Counted from the stretch's first letter, positions 7,166-16,239 are shown. The stretch: DNA of 53,935 nucleotides from Candidatus Uhrbacteria bacterium RIFCSPHIGHO2_12_FULL_60_25 (GCA_001791275.1 MGEH01000004.1:38934-92868); one strand, 5' to 3'. Notes: generated from the sequence alone by a model not told the origin. Numbers and translations: made by a program.

Positions 7166-10100
7166 ATGAGGACTCCCCTCACGTTGGTCCGCGCAGCGCG
7201 CTCTATCATCCAGAGTGTCGTAGGTCGCGCAATTTCATTCACAATCGTTGCCTTCTCCATGCTCTCCGGGGCGGCACTGTTTGCCATCCCGGCGGCGCAC
7301 GCGGCGACGACCTGCCCCACGTCGGGAAATAACGTCACCATCGCGGCGGACTGCAGCTTCGATCCGGGGACGTATTCGTTTACAGGTACGTTCACCGTCA
7401 ACCCGGGCATCTTCGTGACCGCAGGTTTGGCCGCGTCACCTGGGCAGGTTGTCCTTCAATCGGACAACTTCTTGATAAACGGGGGCTACATCAATGCTAA
7501 TAGTATGGGCTATGCAGCCGGTGCCGGCCCAGCCGATGGCGCTGTTGGACAGGGCGGCGGCCACGGAGGTCAAGGCGGTTTCAATCCATCTTCCCCATAC
7601 GGTTCCATCACGCAACCGGTCACTCTCGGTTCGGGTACCGCCGCGGTAGGGGCCTCTCCGTCAGTACCGGGAGCCGGCGCGATTAAGCTCATCGCCACCG
7701 GAAGTGTGACGAACAACGGCAATATCACTGCGAGCGGCGAGTACCCCGGCGCCGGATGTTCACATAATGGCAGTGCCGGCGGCTCGATCTGGATCATCGC
7801 CACCACGGTCCAGGGGACCGGCGTCTTCAATGCGAACGGCGGTCCTGGCCACTCTTGCGGCAGTGGCATTATGAGCGGCGGGGGCGGCGGGCGCATCGCG
7901 ATCGAATGGAGCGTGGCAGGCACAGGCTTCCCGGTGCTCAATGCTCATGGCGGTTCCAGGACGTTCGGCGGACAGGCCGGTGGCGCTGGTACAATTTACT
8001 TGAAGGGCCCTGGCTCGACGTTCGGCAGTCTCACGATCGATAACGACACGTTGGGCGAAACCGGGGCCCAGACGCTGCTCGTCGCACCGTTGAGCCAGAC
8101 GTACGATAACCTCTCGGTAAAGAATTACGCCCTGTTCGACATTACGGCCGGGTATACGTTGACGGTCAATCCTGGAGGCTCGATCAGCGGTAATAGCAGC
8201 GCCTGGATCAATCTCGTAGGTCCCTCCAGCGTTCTGAACGCCCCGTCGGTCACGTCCGCGATCAGCGGCGTGAGTGTCTCGTGTACAGGCCAGCTCGGTG
8301 TGGTGAAGAACCTCACATACTCGGGAGGAACGTTTGATGACAATGACTGCAACTTCTCGGCCGGTCTCGACAACCTGACGATCGGCAGCGGCGGCACCTT
8401 CCGCCGCGGTGCCAGCACCACCCGCGTCGTGACGGGGAATATCACGGTCCAGAGCGGTGGCAACATCACGCACAAGGCGAACTTGACTTCGAAGCTTTAC
8501 ACGGCTGATTTTCAGGCCACGAACATCACGGTCAACGCTGGTGGCGCCATTCATGGCAACGGGCTCGGCTACAGATACAACAATGGTCCTGGCATGGGCA
8601 CCACTGGTGGTGCTGGCGGCAGCTACGGCGGTTATGGCGGCAATAACACCGTAAACGGCCCGTACGGCTCCATTACCCAGCCGTCGGACCTCGGTTCCAG
8701 CGGCTACACCAGTGTTGGAGTCTCCGGCGGCTTCGGCGGCGGCATGGTCAAGCTCGTGGCTTCAGGAACGCTCACCGTGAACGGTACCGTCGCCGCGGAC
8801 GGCGTAGGAACTGACGGTGGCGCTGGTTGTTCACGTAACGGCGGCTCCGGCGGTTCGGTCTGGGTCGATGCTGCGACGCTCGCCGGCACAGGCACGGTGA
8901 GCGCCATCGGCGGCGACGGCTACACCTGCGGCGCCGGTGATTTAAGCGGCGGGAGCGGTGGACGCATTGCCATCTACTACGGTGTGAGTACGGCCACACT
9001 CACTCGCACCGTCTACGGCGGCAGTCAAACCAACTATTACCCCATGTGGCAGGGCGGATCGGGGACCATCTTCGAGAAGGGTGCGAGCCAGTCTTTCGGA
9101 AACCTGACGGTTGACCGTGGAGCGCGCACCTTGGATGCGCCCACGCCGCTCGTCGCGCCGACCACACAGACGTATGACAGCATCGCTTCGAAGAACGGCG
9201 GTGTGCTCGATATCCCGAGCGGATACGCGGTAACGCTGAATACCGGCGGTACCATTGGCGGCGGCGGTGCCTCCCGCGGTTCGGTGAGGGTGAGCAGCGG
9301 CGCCACGCTGGCTCTGCCGGGACCGTCCTTCACGATGAACGACGGTCATGTCGTCGTCTACGGCACGCTCGCCAACGTGCAGAACCTGACTGTACAGAAC
9401 GGCAACCTCGACTATGTATCCGGCGCGTTTCCCGACCTGGTCAACGTGACCCTCGGTTCCGGTGGGAACTGGAGGTTTGCAACGACCGCGAATCTCAACC
9501 TTCCGGGTACGCTGACGATACAGAGCGGCGGCACCCTTACGCACTACAACAACACGAACACGCAGGCGTATACCGTCAATCTGACAGCAGCCAACGTGAA
9601 CGTGCAATCAGGCGGTTTGATTGATCTGAACGCCCGCGGCTATACCCAACAGAACGGACCGGGAGCGGGAGTTAATCTTGGATTCCCATTTGCTGTTGAT
9701 GGGTCCGGTGCTGGCCATGGTGGCGTGGGCGCTCCGGCGGGCAGCAGCCCGGGTGGCGGGACGTATGACTCCGCGTCGTCGCCTTCCCAATTGGGTTCCG
9801 GAGGCGGCAACGGTTACGGCCTCTACAGTGGTGGCACAGGCGGCGGCGCGACGAAGCTCACCGTTTCCGGGACACTTACCGTGAACGGGACCATCAGAGC
9901 GGATGCTGGCCCTGGCGGCCCCTATTATTATGTTTACTCTGGGGGCTCCGGCGGATCTCTCTGGATTGATACCGCCACGATCACCGGTAACGGGATGATC
10001 TCGGCGAAGGGTGGAGACAGCGGCTTCGGCGGCGGTTGCGGCGGCGGAGGACGGATCGCTATCTATTACTCCACCAACTCGTTCACGGGCGCAACGCCAT

Positions 10101-12796
10101 CGGTCGCGCAGGGCACGGGGCCAGGATGCGGTGCTGGCTCGCTCAACTTCGTGCCGTCCGGTGACGTCATTCCTCCGACCGTGAGCGCCGTCACTCCGAT
10201 CACTGCCGAAGTTGGTGTGAGCACGGCGTTCTCGGCCACGTACACGGATGCTGTGGGCGTCACGAGCTGTACCTTCTACGCCGATGGCGTGAGCCAGGGA
10301 GCGATGACGCTCGCCGGCCCGCCGACAAGCGGAACGGCCAGCAAGAACTACACCTACACGTCCACCGGGCCGCATACCGCCCAAGTGAAGTGCAGCGATG
10401 CCGCGACGAACGAGGGGACCGGTGCACTCACGACCATCACGGTCTCTGACACCGTGGCCCCGGATACCTCCATCATCTCGAACCCAACGGACCCGACGTC
10501 ACTGACCACGGCCACGTTCACCTTCACGGCGACGGAGCCAGGCTCCACCTTCGAGTGCAAGCTCGACGCAGGCGCCTTCGTCCCCGGATGCATGAGCGGG
10601 GTGAGCTACAGCGGCCTCGCCGACGGCAGCCACACCTTCCAGGTCCGTGCCACTGACCCGGCCAGCAACGTCGACCCGACACCCGCATCGTTCACCTGGA
10701 CCGTTGACACCATCGCTCCGGTCGTGGTCATCACTGCCCCAACGAACGGCACGCTCACGGCCGTGTCTCCGATTACGGTCGACTGGACCGTGGACGGCGT
10801 CCCCCAGGTCACCCTGACCTCTGAGGCTTTGGTCGAAGGCTTGAACACGATCACCCGTTCCGCGACGGACGCAGCCGGCAACACCGGCTCGGCCTCCGTG
10901 ACCGTGACGCTCGACACCATCGCTCCGGTCGTGGTCATCACGAACCCGGCGGATGGCACGCTCACGAACCAGACCTCGATTGCGGTCACCTGGACAGTGG
11001 ACGGCGTCCCCCAGATCACAGATCTCACCGCGACCCTGGCGAACGAAGGCGCGAACACGGTCACCCGCTCCGCGATGGACGCGGCCGGCAACACAGGCAC
11101 CGCCTCGATTACGGTGAACCGTGACACAATCGCCCCGGACACCACCATCGCCTCGTCACCGGCGAACCCGACGACATTGACCTCGGCCACGTTCACCTTC
11201 ACAGCGACCGAGCCTGGCTCCACTTTCGAGTGCAAGCTCGACGCAGGCGCCTTCGTCTCATGCGTGAGCGGGCAGACCTACAGCGGCCTCTCGTTGGGAA
11301 GTCACACCTTCCAGGTCCGCGCCATTGACCAGGTCGGCAACGTCGATGCGACTCCCGCGTCGTATACATGGACGATCACAGGGAGCACGATCTGCTCCTC
11401 GATTGCAGTGAATGGAGGGACGGTCAGTACCTGTATCACGAATCCTGACGGCTCGGCGACAGTGACGATGGTCGGTTCGCGAGGGAGGACCTACACGGTG
11501 ACGCTGCCCGCGGGCACGACACCGAAAGCGCCGAATGCGACGATCATCATTACGATTCAGGATAGAGCGAGTCGTCCGGCAATTCTCATTCAGGCTACGC
11601 TTCCGGCAGGACAGACCAAGACCGCACTCGTGCCAAGGCCGAGCGGACGAGCCGGCCGGACGGTGTGTATCAACGACACGGCGAACGCACAGCTCCTCGT
11701 GAATCCCCGGAGGTGCCCGGACGCGCCGGGTCAAAAGCTGATTAATCTGCCCGGCAATTCCGGCACGATCTCGACGACCTTGAACGATGCGGTCGTGAGG
11801 ACGATCGTGTACACACGGACCACGGTCACCGTGTCCGGACTCCTGCACAGTCTCGTTGAGTTCACCGGACATAAGGTGAAGTTCAACCGGCACCAAGTCG
11901 GCACAGGTTCGCATCCGCAAACCACGAAGGAGAAGGTCAATGGCGCGATCGTGAAGATCTTCGACCGGACCAGCGGCTCCTGCGGCGCATCGATCGGCTT
12001 CCAAAGCAACAAGTATGAGCAGATCTTCACCACATGCGCACCCGCGCTCTCGGACACGACCGACGAGGAAGGCGACCTGTGGCTCGATGATCTTGATGAT
12101 GGCAGTTGGTTCGCCATCTCGAAGGATCCCGTGACTCAAAAGTACGCCGGCGCCGCCTTCCGCGATTTCGACCCGGATCTCGACTACGAGCCGCTTCAAC
12201 TGATCGTCAGCGCAAATGGGAAGGTCTCTTCGGGAAAAACGACGACGATGAAAGGTTCGCTGCTCGACATCGTTGAACCCGAGAGCATCGAATGGGATAG
12301 CACTCAGGAGCTGTATCCGTTCGTTCTCGATGCGGTGGACGGCGACTGGGACATTACCGTCACGGTTACGCCGCCTGAGGGATTCACCGCCGATCATAGC
12401 TCTCTCTCCGATGCGGTAGAGAACTCCGTGGAGGCCCTGCAGTTCACGCTCACGGACGTGGGCAGCTGCTGGGAGTGCGGCACGGACGTCTCGTTCACGA
12501 TTAAGCACAAGGGCAAGACCATCAAGCGCACGAGCAAGATTCGGACGCCGATGACCGAAGCCTTTGCGATAAAGAAGGGCTTGAAGGTAAAAGACCTTGA
12601 AGCCAAAGGCGTTGTCATCACGAAGAAAGGCGAGGGCAAGAAGGCCTCGCTCGCGCCCCTCCGCGCAGCGACCCTCATTCCTGCCACTGTCTCAGCTCGA
12701 ACGACGATCGGGCCCAGGATGAAGACGCGGTCGCTCCGGTTGAGCGAAGCGATCGGCAGTCTCGTCCGGTCCCGATACACGCGCGCCCTTAGCTAA
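7166..12796 (+). CDS. giant secreted Gly-rich / Ig-like repeat protein
   Basis: The 1,876-aa exported protein has a Sec signal peptide ending 'AIPAAHA' before 'ATTCP' (about residue 46). Residues ~50-1000 hold three long Gly-rich modules, each ending in a 'GGSxW...GGGGGRIAI' block, predicted to be beta-rich. Then come five Ig-like repeats of ~75-90 aa: two copies contain 'GSTFECKLDAGAF' and two begin 'DTIAPVVVIT'. The ~470-aa C-terminal part is unassigned. No LPXTG or clear membrane anchor is seen. It may act as a surface layer or adhesin (inference). The track start (7034) overlaps the promoter; ATG 7166 or 7145 is more likely. The repeats share DNA identity, so recombination could change copy number. 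Confidence 0.85.
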   Translation: MRTPLTLVRAARSIIQSVVGRAISFTIVAFSMLSGAALFAIPAAHAATTCPTSGNNVTIAADCSFDPGTYSFTGTFTVNPGIFVTAGLAASPGQVVLQSDNFLINGGYINANSMGYAAGAGPADGAVGQGGGHGGQGGFNPSSPYGSITQPVTLGSGTAAVGASPSVPGAGAIKLIATGSVTNNGNITASGEYPGAGCSHNGSAGGSIWIIATTVQGTGVFNANGGPGHSCGSGIMSGGGGGRIAIEWSVAGTGFPVLNAHGGSRTFGGQAGGAGTIYLKGPGSTFGSLTIDNDTLGETGAQTLLVAPLSQTYDNLSVKNYALFDITAGYTLTVNPGGSISGNSSAWINLVGPSSVLNAPSVTSAISGVSVSCTGQLGVVKNLTYSGGTFDDNDCNFSAGLDNLTIGSGGTFRRGASTTRVVTGNITVQSGGNITHKANLTSKLYTADFQATNITVNAGGAIHGNGLGYRYNNGPGMGTTGGAGGSYGGYGGNNTVNGPYGSITQPSDLGSSGYTSVGVSGGFGGGMVKLVASGTLTVNGTVAADGVGTDGGAGCSRNGGSGGSVWVDAATLAGTGTVSAIGGDGYTCGAGDLSGGSGGRIAIYYGVSTATLTRTVYGGSQTNYYPMWQGGSGTIFEKGASQSFGNLTVDRGARTLDAPTPLVAPTTQTYDSIASKNGGVLDIPSGYAVTLNTGGTIGGGGASRGSVRVSSGATLALPGPSFTMNDGHVVVYGTLANVQNLTVQNGNLDYVSGAFPDLVNVTLGSGGNWRFATTANLNLPGTLTIQSGGTLTHYNNTNTQAYTVNLTAANVNVQSGGLIDLNARGYTQQNGPGAGVNLGFPFAVDGSGAGHGGVGAPAGSSPGGGTYDSASSPSQLGSGGGNGYGLYSGGTGGGATKLTVSGTLTVNGTIRADAGPGGPYYYVYSGGSGGSLWIDTATITGNGMISAKGGDSGFGGGCGGGGRIAIYYSTNSFTGATPSVAQGTGPGCGAGSLNFVPSGDVIPPTVSAVTPITAEVGVSTAFSATYTDAVGVTSCTFYADGVSQGAMTLAGPPTSGTASKNYTYTSTGPHTAQVKCSDAATNEGTGALTTITVSDTVAPDTSIISNPTDPTSLTTATFTFTATEPGSTFECKLDAGAFVPGCMSGVSYSGLADGSHTFQVRATDPASNVDPTPASFTWTVDTIAPVVVITAPTNGTLTAVSPITVDWTVDGVPQVTLTSEALVEGLNTITRSATDAAGNTGSASVTVTLDTIAPVVVITNPADGTLTNQTSIAVTWTVDGVPQITDLTATLANEGANTVTRSAMDAAGNTGTASITVNRDTIAPDTTIASSPANPTTLTSATFTFTATEPGSTFECKLDAGAFVSCVSGQTYSGLSLGSHTFQVRAIDQVGNVDATPASYTWTITGSTICSSIAVNGGTVSTCITNPDGSATVTMVGSRGRTYTVTLPAGTTPKAPNATIIITIQDRASRPAILIQATLPAGQTKTALVPRPSGRAGRTVCINDTANAQLLVNPRRCPDAPGQKLINLPGNSGTISTTLNDAVVRTIVYTRTTVTVSGLLHSLVEFTGHKVKFNRHQVGTGSHPQTTKEKVNGAIVKIFDRTSGSCGASIGFQSNKYEQIFTTCAPALSDTTDEEGDLWLDDLDDGSWFAISKDPVTQKYAGAAFRDFDPDLDYEPLQLIVSANGKVSSGKTTTMKGSLLDIVEPESIEWDSTQELYPFVLDAVDGDWDITVTVTPPEGFTADHSSLSDAVENSVEALQFTLTDVGSCWECGTDVSFTIKHKGKTIKRTSKIRTPMTEAFAIKKGLKVKDLEAKGVVITKKGEGKKASLAPLRAATLIPATVSARTTIGPRMKTRSLRLSEAIGSLVRSRYTRALS

Positions 12797-12823
12797 GGTT
12801 GCACCACACGGTCCATGAAAGAG

Positions 12824-12848
12824 CGGACTTCGGTCCGCTCTTTCATGC
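12824..12848 (+). terminator. stem-loop after the giant protein gene
   Basis: GAAAGAGCGGAC-TTCG-GTCCGCTCTTTC is a perfect 12-bp stem with a UUCG tetraloop, 28 nt after the stop. It has no poly-T, but the 3' arm is U-rich. It is probably a terminator or a 3'-end stabiliser. Confidence 0.65.
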
Positions 12849-12866
12849 ATCGCATCGCTGATTGCG

Positions 12867-12875
12867 TGGTATCAT
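12867..12875 (+). promoter_or_regulatory. extended -10 (TGGTATCAT) of the gene at 12882
   Basis: TGGTATCAT ends 6 nt before the ATG at 12882. A transcript starting about 7 nt after the -10 box would begin at the A of the start codon, which is leaderless. Confidence 0.65.
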
Positions 12876-12881
12876 GGTGCC

Positions 12882-13199
12882 ATGCGGCGCATCGTGTGCA
12901 TCTTTCTCTTCCTGGTTCAGGCGACGGCGTTCTCCGTGGTGCCGGTTGCCGCGCAGACGGCGCCGGATACGGGCGCGCTAGGAGAGCTGATCAAGTCCAG
13001 AATGACGCCGCCGCCGATCGGAGCTTTCGAACGGGACGAGAGCGTCCCCGTCGCGCCGTCGGCGACGGACTCGGAGCCATACGTCCTCGACCGCGACCTC
13101 ACGGGAGGGATCATGGCCGCAGGTGCAGCCCTGCTTTCGGCCATCGTGATCATTCTACTCGTCGCGATCGTCGCAAACTCGAAGCATCAGGGAGAATGA
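12882..13199 (+). CDS. small exported membrane protein
   Basis: The 105-aa protein has an N-terminal signal peptide ending around 'VPVAAQT', a polar, Pro-rich middle, and a C-terminal hydrophobic segment 'GGIMAAGAALLSAIVIILLVA' that would anchor it with a short cytoplasmic tail. I do not recognise a family. It starts at the end of a strong extended -10 box and lies ahead of another small membrane protein gene with its own -10, so the two need not form an operon. Confidence 0.75.
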   Translation: MRRIVCIFLFLVQATAFSVVPVAAQTAPDTGALGELIKSRMTPPPIGAFERDESVPVAPSATDSEPYVLDRDLTGGIMAAGAALLSAIVIILLVAIVANSKHQGE

Positions 13200-13201
13200 G
13201 C

Positions 13202-13207
13202 TATACT
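13202..13207 (+). promoter_or_regulatory. -10 box (TATACT) of the gene at 13216
   Basis: TATACT ends 8 nt before the ATG at 13216, immediately after the preceding stop codon. This again predicts an almost leaderless transcript. Confidence 0.6.
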
Positions 13208-13215
13208 GCATCCAT

Positions 13216-13479
13216 ATGAACCCCTTTCTGCGCATTGCCATCGGTCTCGGGATCCTGGCCGTGGGCGCGTTTTTCGTAATCCGCACCAGGAAATTCATCG
13301 AATTCTTCGGTCCCATCGAGTGGGCAGACGCCAAGCTCGGGGGCGGGGGAACCAATCTCATGTACAAGTTCATCGGGCTCATCCTGTGCTTCATCGGCAT
13401 TATCGTGGCAACGAATTTGTGGGACGCATTTCTGAACGCCACGCTGGGAGGTCTCTTCCCGAGAGCAGAACCCGAATAG
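13216..13479 (+). CDS. small two-TM membrane protein
   Basis: The 87-aa protein has two hydrophobic segments ('FLRIAIGLGILAVGAFFV' and 'FIGLILCFIGIIVATNLW') joined by a polar loop with 'WADAKLGGGGTNL'. No family is recognised. It is 3 nt upstream of the methyltransferase gene and is probably co-transcribed with it and perhaps the following membrane protein. Confidence 0.78.
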   Translation: MNPFLRIAIGLGILAVGAFFVIRTRKFIEFFGPIEWADAKLGGGGTNLMYKFIGLILCFIGIIVATNLWDAFLNATLGGLFPRAEPE

Positions 13480-13482
13480 TCT

Positions 13483-14073
13483 ATGATCCTCCGTTCCGGC
13501 ACGGAGCTTATCAACCCCGAGAAGGTGCTTCTGCACGTCGGGATCCGTGAACGCATGCGCGTGGCGGATCTGGGGTGCGGTGCGCTCGGGCACTTCGTGT
13601 TTCCCGCCGCACAGATGGTCGGTCCAAAAGGTCTCATCTATGCCGTCGACATCCAGCGCGACGTGCTGGACCAGGTCGGCCGCCGCGCGAAGGATGAACG
13701 GCTCGAAAATATCATGCCCGTGTGGTCGGATATCGATGTGTACCGTGCCACGCACATCCCGGACGGCGAACTCGACCTCACCCTTCTCGTGAACAACCTG
13801 TTCCTGTCGCAGAATCGTCCGAACCTCGTGAAAGAAATGGCGCGCCTCACGAAGAAGGGCGGGAAAGCCGTCATCATCGAATGGAAGACCATCGCGACCC
13901 CGATCGGACCTCCGGTCGAGCAACGCGTCCCGAAAGAAGACGCAGTGAAGCTCATGGCGATCCCCGAGTTTTCATTCATCGAGGAGTTTGAAGCAGGGGA
14001 GTTGCACTACGGCCTGCTCTTCCAGAGGACGGATGCAGCGCTTTCGTTTGACACACCGGGGGCGATCAAGTAG
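13483..14073 (+). CDS. class I SAM-dependent methyltransferase
   Basis: Rossmann methyltransferase of 196 aa. Motif I reads 'VADLGCGALGHF', the acidic end of strand 2 is 'YAVDIQRDVLDQV', and 'VNNLFLSQNRPN' corresponds to motif IV, followed by 'LTKKGGKAVIIEWK'. The fold resembles UbiE/arsenite-methyltransferase-like enzymes, but nothing fixes a substrate. It follows the two-TM protein gene by 3 nt, suggesting operon expression. Confidence 0.88.
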   Translation: MILRSGTELINPEKVLLHVGIRERMRVADLGCGALGHFVFPAAQMVGPKGLIYAVDIQRDVLDQVGRRAKDERLENIMPVWSDIDVYRATHIPDGELDLTLLVNNLFLSQNRPNLVKEMARLTKKGGKAVIIEWKTIATPIGPPVEQRVPKEDAVKLMAIPEFSFIEEFEAGELHYGLLFQRTDAALSFDTPGAIK

Positions 14074-14093
14074 TTTCTGCGTCTGCAATAGGT

Positions 14094-14498
14094 ATGAATC
14101 CACTCCTGACGCCCCAGTACTGGTTTACGGTCAGTCCGGTTCCGTTCCAGCCATGGGCGGAACGGTTCATCCTGGTCGCGTTCGTGGCATGCGTGCTCTT
14201 CGGCATGATCGCCTGGATCATCGAGCTCAAAGGGAGGTTTTCGAAACCCATGAAGCGCGCGTACGAACGGGTCGCGTCGCTGCTCTTCTGGAGCGGGGTC
14301 GCCGGGTTGTTCCTCTGGGGGTTCTCCTACGAACGCATCCCCGTGTTGAGCATGCGGTTCTTCTACCTCTTCTGGCTCGCGTGGGTCCTGTGGGGGCTCT
14401 GGCGCGTCTACACGTACGTGTGGGTTGAGATCCCTGCGCAGGAGCGCCGCAACCGGGAACGTACAGAACGTGAAAAGTGGCTCCCGCGTCGGAAGTGA
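14094..14498 (+). CDS. three-TM membrane protein
   Basis: The 134-aa protein has hydrophobic segments at about residues 24-43, 62-80 and 85-108 and a basic, arginine-rich C-terminus ('RRNRERTEREKW') expected in the cytoplasm. No enzyme motif is seen and the family is not recognised. It lies one base before yraN, so the two are probably translated from one mRNA. Confidence 0.8.
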   Translation: MNPLLTPQYWFTVSPVPFQPWAERFILVAFVACVLFGMIAWIIELKGRFSKPMKRAYERVASLLFWSGVAGLFLWGFSYERIPVLSMRFFYLFWLAWVLWGLWRVYTYVWVEIPAQERRNRERTEREKWLPRRK

Positions 14499-14499
14499 C

Positions 14500-14859
14500 A
14501 TGACGCAGGAGAGACGCGACCTGGGCGCCCGCGGCGAAGACCTCGCTGCGGATTTTTTTGTGAAACGCGGATTCCGCGTCATTGCGAAAAACTGGCGGTG
14601 TCGCGCGGGCGAGATCGACCTCGTGGTTTTGAAGGGCGTGGACCTCCGTGTGATCGAAGTGAAGACCCGGAAGTCGCTCGGCGCCGGGTACCCGGAAGAG
14701 GCGGTCACGAACCGGAAGCTGGATCACATGGAAGCGGTCATCGTGGACTTTTTGGAACATCACCCCGGTTTGCCGGAAGACGTCCACTTCGACGTGCTCG
14801 CGATCGTGATCGCGCCGACCGGCGTTCCGTCATTCCGATACATTCCGGACATTGAGTGA
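14500..14859 (+). CDS. yraN: YraN/UPF0102 endonuclease-fold protein
   Basis: The 119-aa protein matches UPF0102: 'LGARGEDLAADFFVKRGF' at the N-terminus, then the restriction-endonuclease-fold core 'GEIDLVVLKG...LRVIEVKTRK' with the Asp and Glu-x-Lys expected of that fold. A role in DNA processing is inferred for the family but is not firmly established. The track start (14425) lies inside the upstream gene; ATG 14500 directly follows its TGA and begins the conserved region. Confidence 0.92.
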   Translation: MTQERRDLGARGEDLAADFFVKRGFRVIAKNWRCRAGEIDLVVLKGVDLRVIEVKTRKSLGAGYPEEAVTNRKLDHMEAVIVDFLEHHPGLPEDVHFDVLAIVIAPTGVPSFRYIPDIE

Positions 14860-14870
14860 TTTTTTTGAGC

Positions 14871-15001
14871 GTCATTCCGACCGAGTCCCGCCGAAGGCGG
14901 GACGAGCGGAGGAGCCCCTTTCGAAAAGAAAACGCTCGGTACCGAAAGGGGTTCCTCCGCTACGTTCGGCCGTCGGACGGCCTCACTCCGGTCGGAATGA
15001 C
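14871..15001. repeat. dispersed long inverted repeat (GTCATTCCGA family), copy 1
   Basis: Ends are GTCATTCCGACC and GGTCGGAATGAC. Inside are nested palindromes (CCCGCCGAAGGCGGG, GGCCGTCGGACGGCC) and inverted CCCCTTTCG/CGAAAGGGG. It belongs to the same family as the elements at 20946, 33361, 36096 and 53857. It lies between yraN and the candidate RNA/queA, with no ORF of its own. Confidence 0.85.
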
Positions 15002-15044
15002 CCGGAGAGAAAGGCCTCCGCTCGGGATGACATGGGGGAGGGGC

Positions 15045-15073
15045 TTGACGAGACTCGATTGTTGGGTTTCACT
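15045..15073 (+). promoter_or_regulatory. possible promoter of candidate RNA (TTGACG-N17-TTCACT)
   Basis: TTGACG is followed after 17 nt by TTCACT. The -35 is good and the -10 weak. It points toward the structured segment that starts near 15079. Confidence 0.35.
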
Positions 15074-15078
15074 GTCTG

Positions 15079-15187
15079 GCGGCGGCACACCCTGTGGATC
15101 AGGGTCCGTCCCCCCTCCGTGCCCCTCAAATCCGGGGTGTGCCGCCGCTTCTCTCGCCCTCGCATGATTTGCGGGGGTTTCTTTTTA
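15079..15187 (+). ncRNA. candidate small structured RNA with C-rich loop
   Basis: A perfect 14-bp stem (GCGGCGGCACACCC, 15079-15092, with 15135-15148) encloses a second helix GGAT/ATCC and an apical stretch rich in C (CCCCCCTCCG). It is followed by an intrinsic terminator (8-bp stem, T-rich tail) at 15157-15187 whose tail meets the queA stop codon. A weak promoter lies upstream. No ORF fits. The loop includes CCCTCCG, complementary to the Shine-Dalgarno CGGAGGG of the lipoprotein gene at 18571. It could instead simply be the 3' end of the yraN transcript. Confidence 0.45.
15157..15187 (+). terminator. intrinsic terminator (plus strand), convergent with queA
   Basis: The stem CCCTCGCA/TGCGGGGG (with a G-U pair) is followed by TTTCTTTTT. 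The T-run is on the plus strand only. Confidence 0.75.
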
Positions 15188-16204
15188 TGCGATGAACATC
15201 GCATCGCCGAAGGAATAGAAACGGTATCCCTGCGCGATGGCATCGTCGTAGGCCTTCAGGATGAGATCTCGTCCGGCAAAGGAAGACACAAGCACGAGCA
15301 ACGTCGATTTTGGAAGATGGAAGTTCGTGATGAGCCCGTCTACGGTTTTGAACCGATAGCCGGGTGTGATGAATATGTTCGTCATCCCGTGGTCCGTGCC
15401 GCTCTCGAGCGCGCGGACCGTCGTAGTCCCGACGGCGATCACGCGGCCTCCGTCGCGTTTCGTCTGTGCCACGAGAGCCCGCGTCTCCTCCGGCACGTCG
15501 AACCATTCCTCATGCATCGCGTGCTCCTCGAGCGTGTCCGTCTTGATCGGACGGAACGTCCCGAGGCCGACGTGCAAGGTCACGGTCGCGAAGCGGATGC
15601 CGTTGTCTTTCAGAGACTGAATGAGTTCCGACGTGAAGTGGAATCCGGCGGTCGGAGCGGCGACGGAACCGGTCGTCTTCGCGTAGACCGTTTGATAGTC
15701 AGCGAGTGACACCGGCGTCCGTTCGACGTACGGAGGCGTCGGGATTTCGCCGACCGTGTCCGTCCATGCGAGGACGTCGTCTGCAGGCGCATGAAAGTCC
15801 ACCGTGACCGTACCGTCGTCCTGTTTCGAGATGACGTCACACGTCCGCCCGTCGGAGAAGGCGATGGTCGAGCCGATGGCGATTTTTCGTCCGGGTTTGG
15901 CGAGGGCGAGCCAGTGAGGGCCGTCTGGTCTCAAAAGGAACAACTCGACAGCCTGATCGGGGCGACGCACCGCGTCGCCCCTACCCGAGGCGCGACCATG
16001 GAGTCGCGCATTGAACACCCTGGACTCGTTCACGACGAGCAGGTCGCCGGGGCGGAGGAATGAGGCGATGTCGTAGAAGTGATGATGCGTCCACGTTCCG
16101 GTCGCGCGGTCCAAGACGAGCAACCGCGAATGGTCTCGCGGGCGCACGGGTTCCTGGGCGATCCGGTCCTGGGGCAGGTGGTAGTCGAAGTCAGACGTAC
16201 GCAT
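15185..16204 (-). CDS. queA: tRNA preQ1(34) S-adenosylmethionine ribosyltransferase-isomerase
   Basis: QueA transfers and isomerises the ribosyl group of SAM onto preQ1 in tRNA wobble position 34, giving epoxyqueuosine. The N-terminus 'SDFDYHLPQDRIAQEP' and the core 'GSVAAPTAGFHFT' and 'VTLHVGLGTFRPI' are family signatures. Length from ATG 16204 is 339 aa; the track uses an in-frame ATG 9 nt upstream. Residues around 'GRGDAVRRPDQAVELF' are encoded by a palindromic repeat (15957-15984) in frame, where typical QueA has a short loop. No other queuosine genes are in the window. The upstream region is shared divergently with rpmE. Confidence 0.96.
   Translation of the reverse strand: MRTSDFDYHLPQDRIAQEPVRPRDHSRLLVLDRATGTWTHHHFYDIASFLRPGDLLVVNESRVFNARLHGRASGRGDAVRRPDQAVELFLLRPDGPHWLALAKPGRKIAIGSTIAFSDGRTCDVISKQDDGTVTVDFHAPADDVLAWTDTVGEIPTPPYVERTPVSLADYQTVYAKTTGSVAAPTAGFHFTSELIQSLKDNGIRFATVTLHVGLGTFRPIKTDTLEEHAMHEEWFDVPEETRALVAQTKRDGGRVIAVGTTTVRALESGTDHGMTNIFITPGYRFKTVDGLITNFHLPKSTLLVLVSSFAGRDLILKAYDDAIAQGYRFYSFGDAMFIA
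15957..15984. repeat. GGGGCG palindromic repeat inside queA
   Basis: TCGGGGCGACGC and GCGTCGCCCCTAC pair as an inverted repeat. It is the same family as copies at 37430, 43936, 52153 and 52210. Here it is translated as part of queA without a frameshift. Confidence 0.8.
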
Positions 16205-16239
16205 ACCGATCATCAGTCTTGCATATTTTACGGGACTTT

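Noticed and set aside
11258-12508. 416-aa minus-strand ORF
   Set aside because: Shadow of the giant secreted protein gene; Arg-rich with no motifs.
15079-15187. SRP RNA
   Set aside because: The conserved GGAA tetraloop and AGCAG segment of domain IV are absent.
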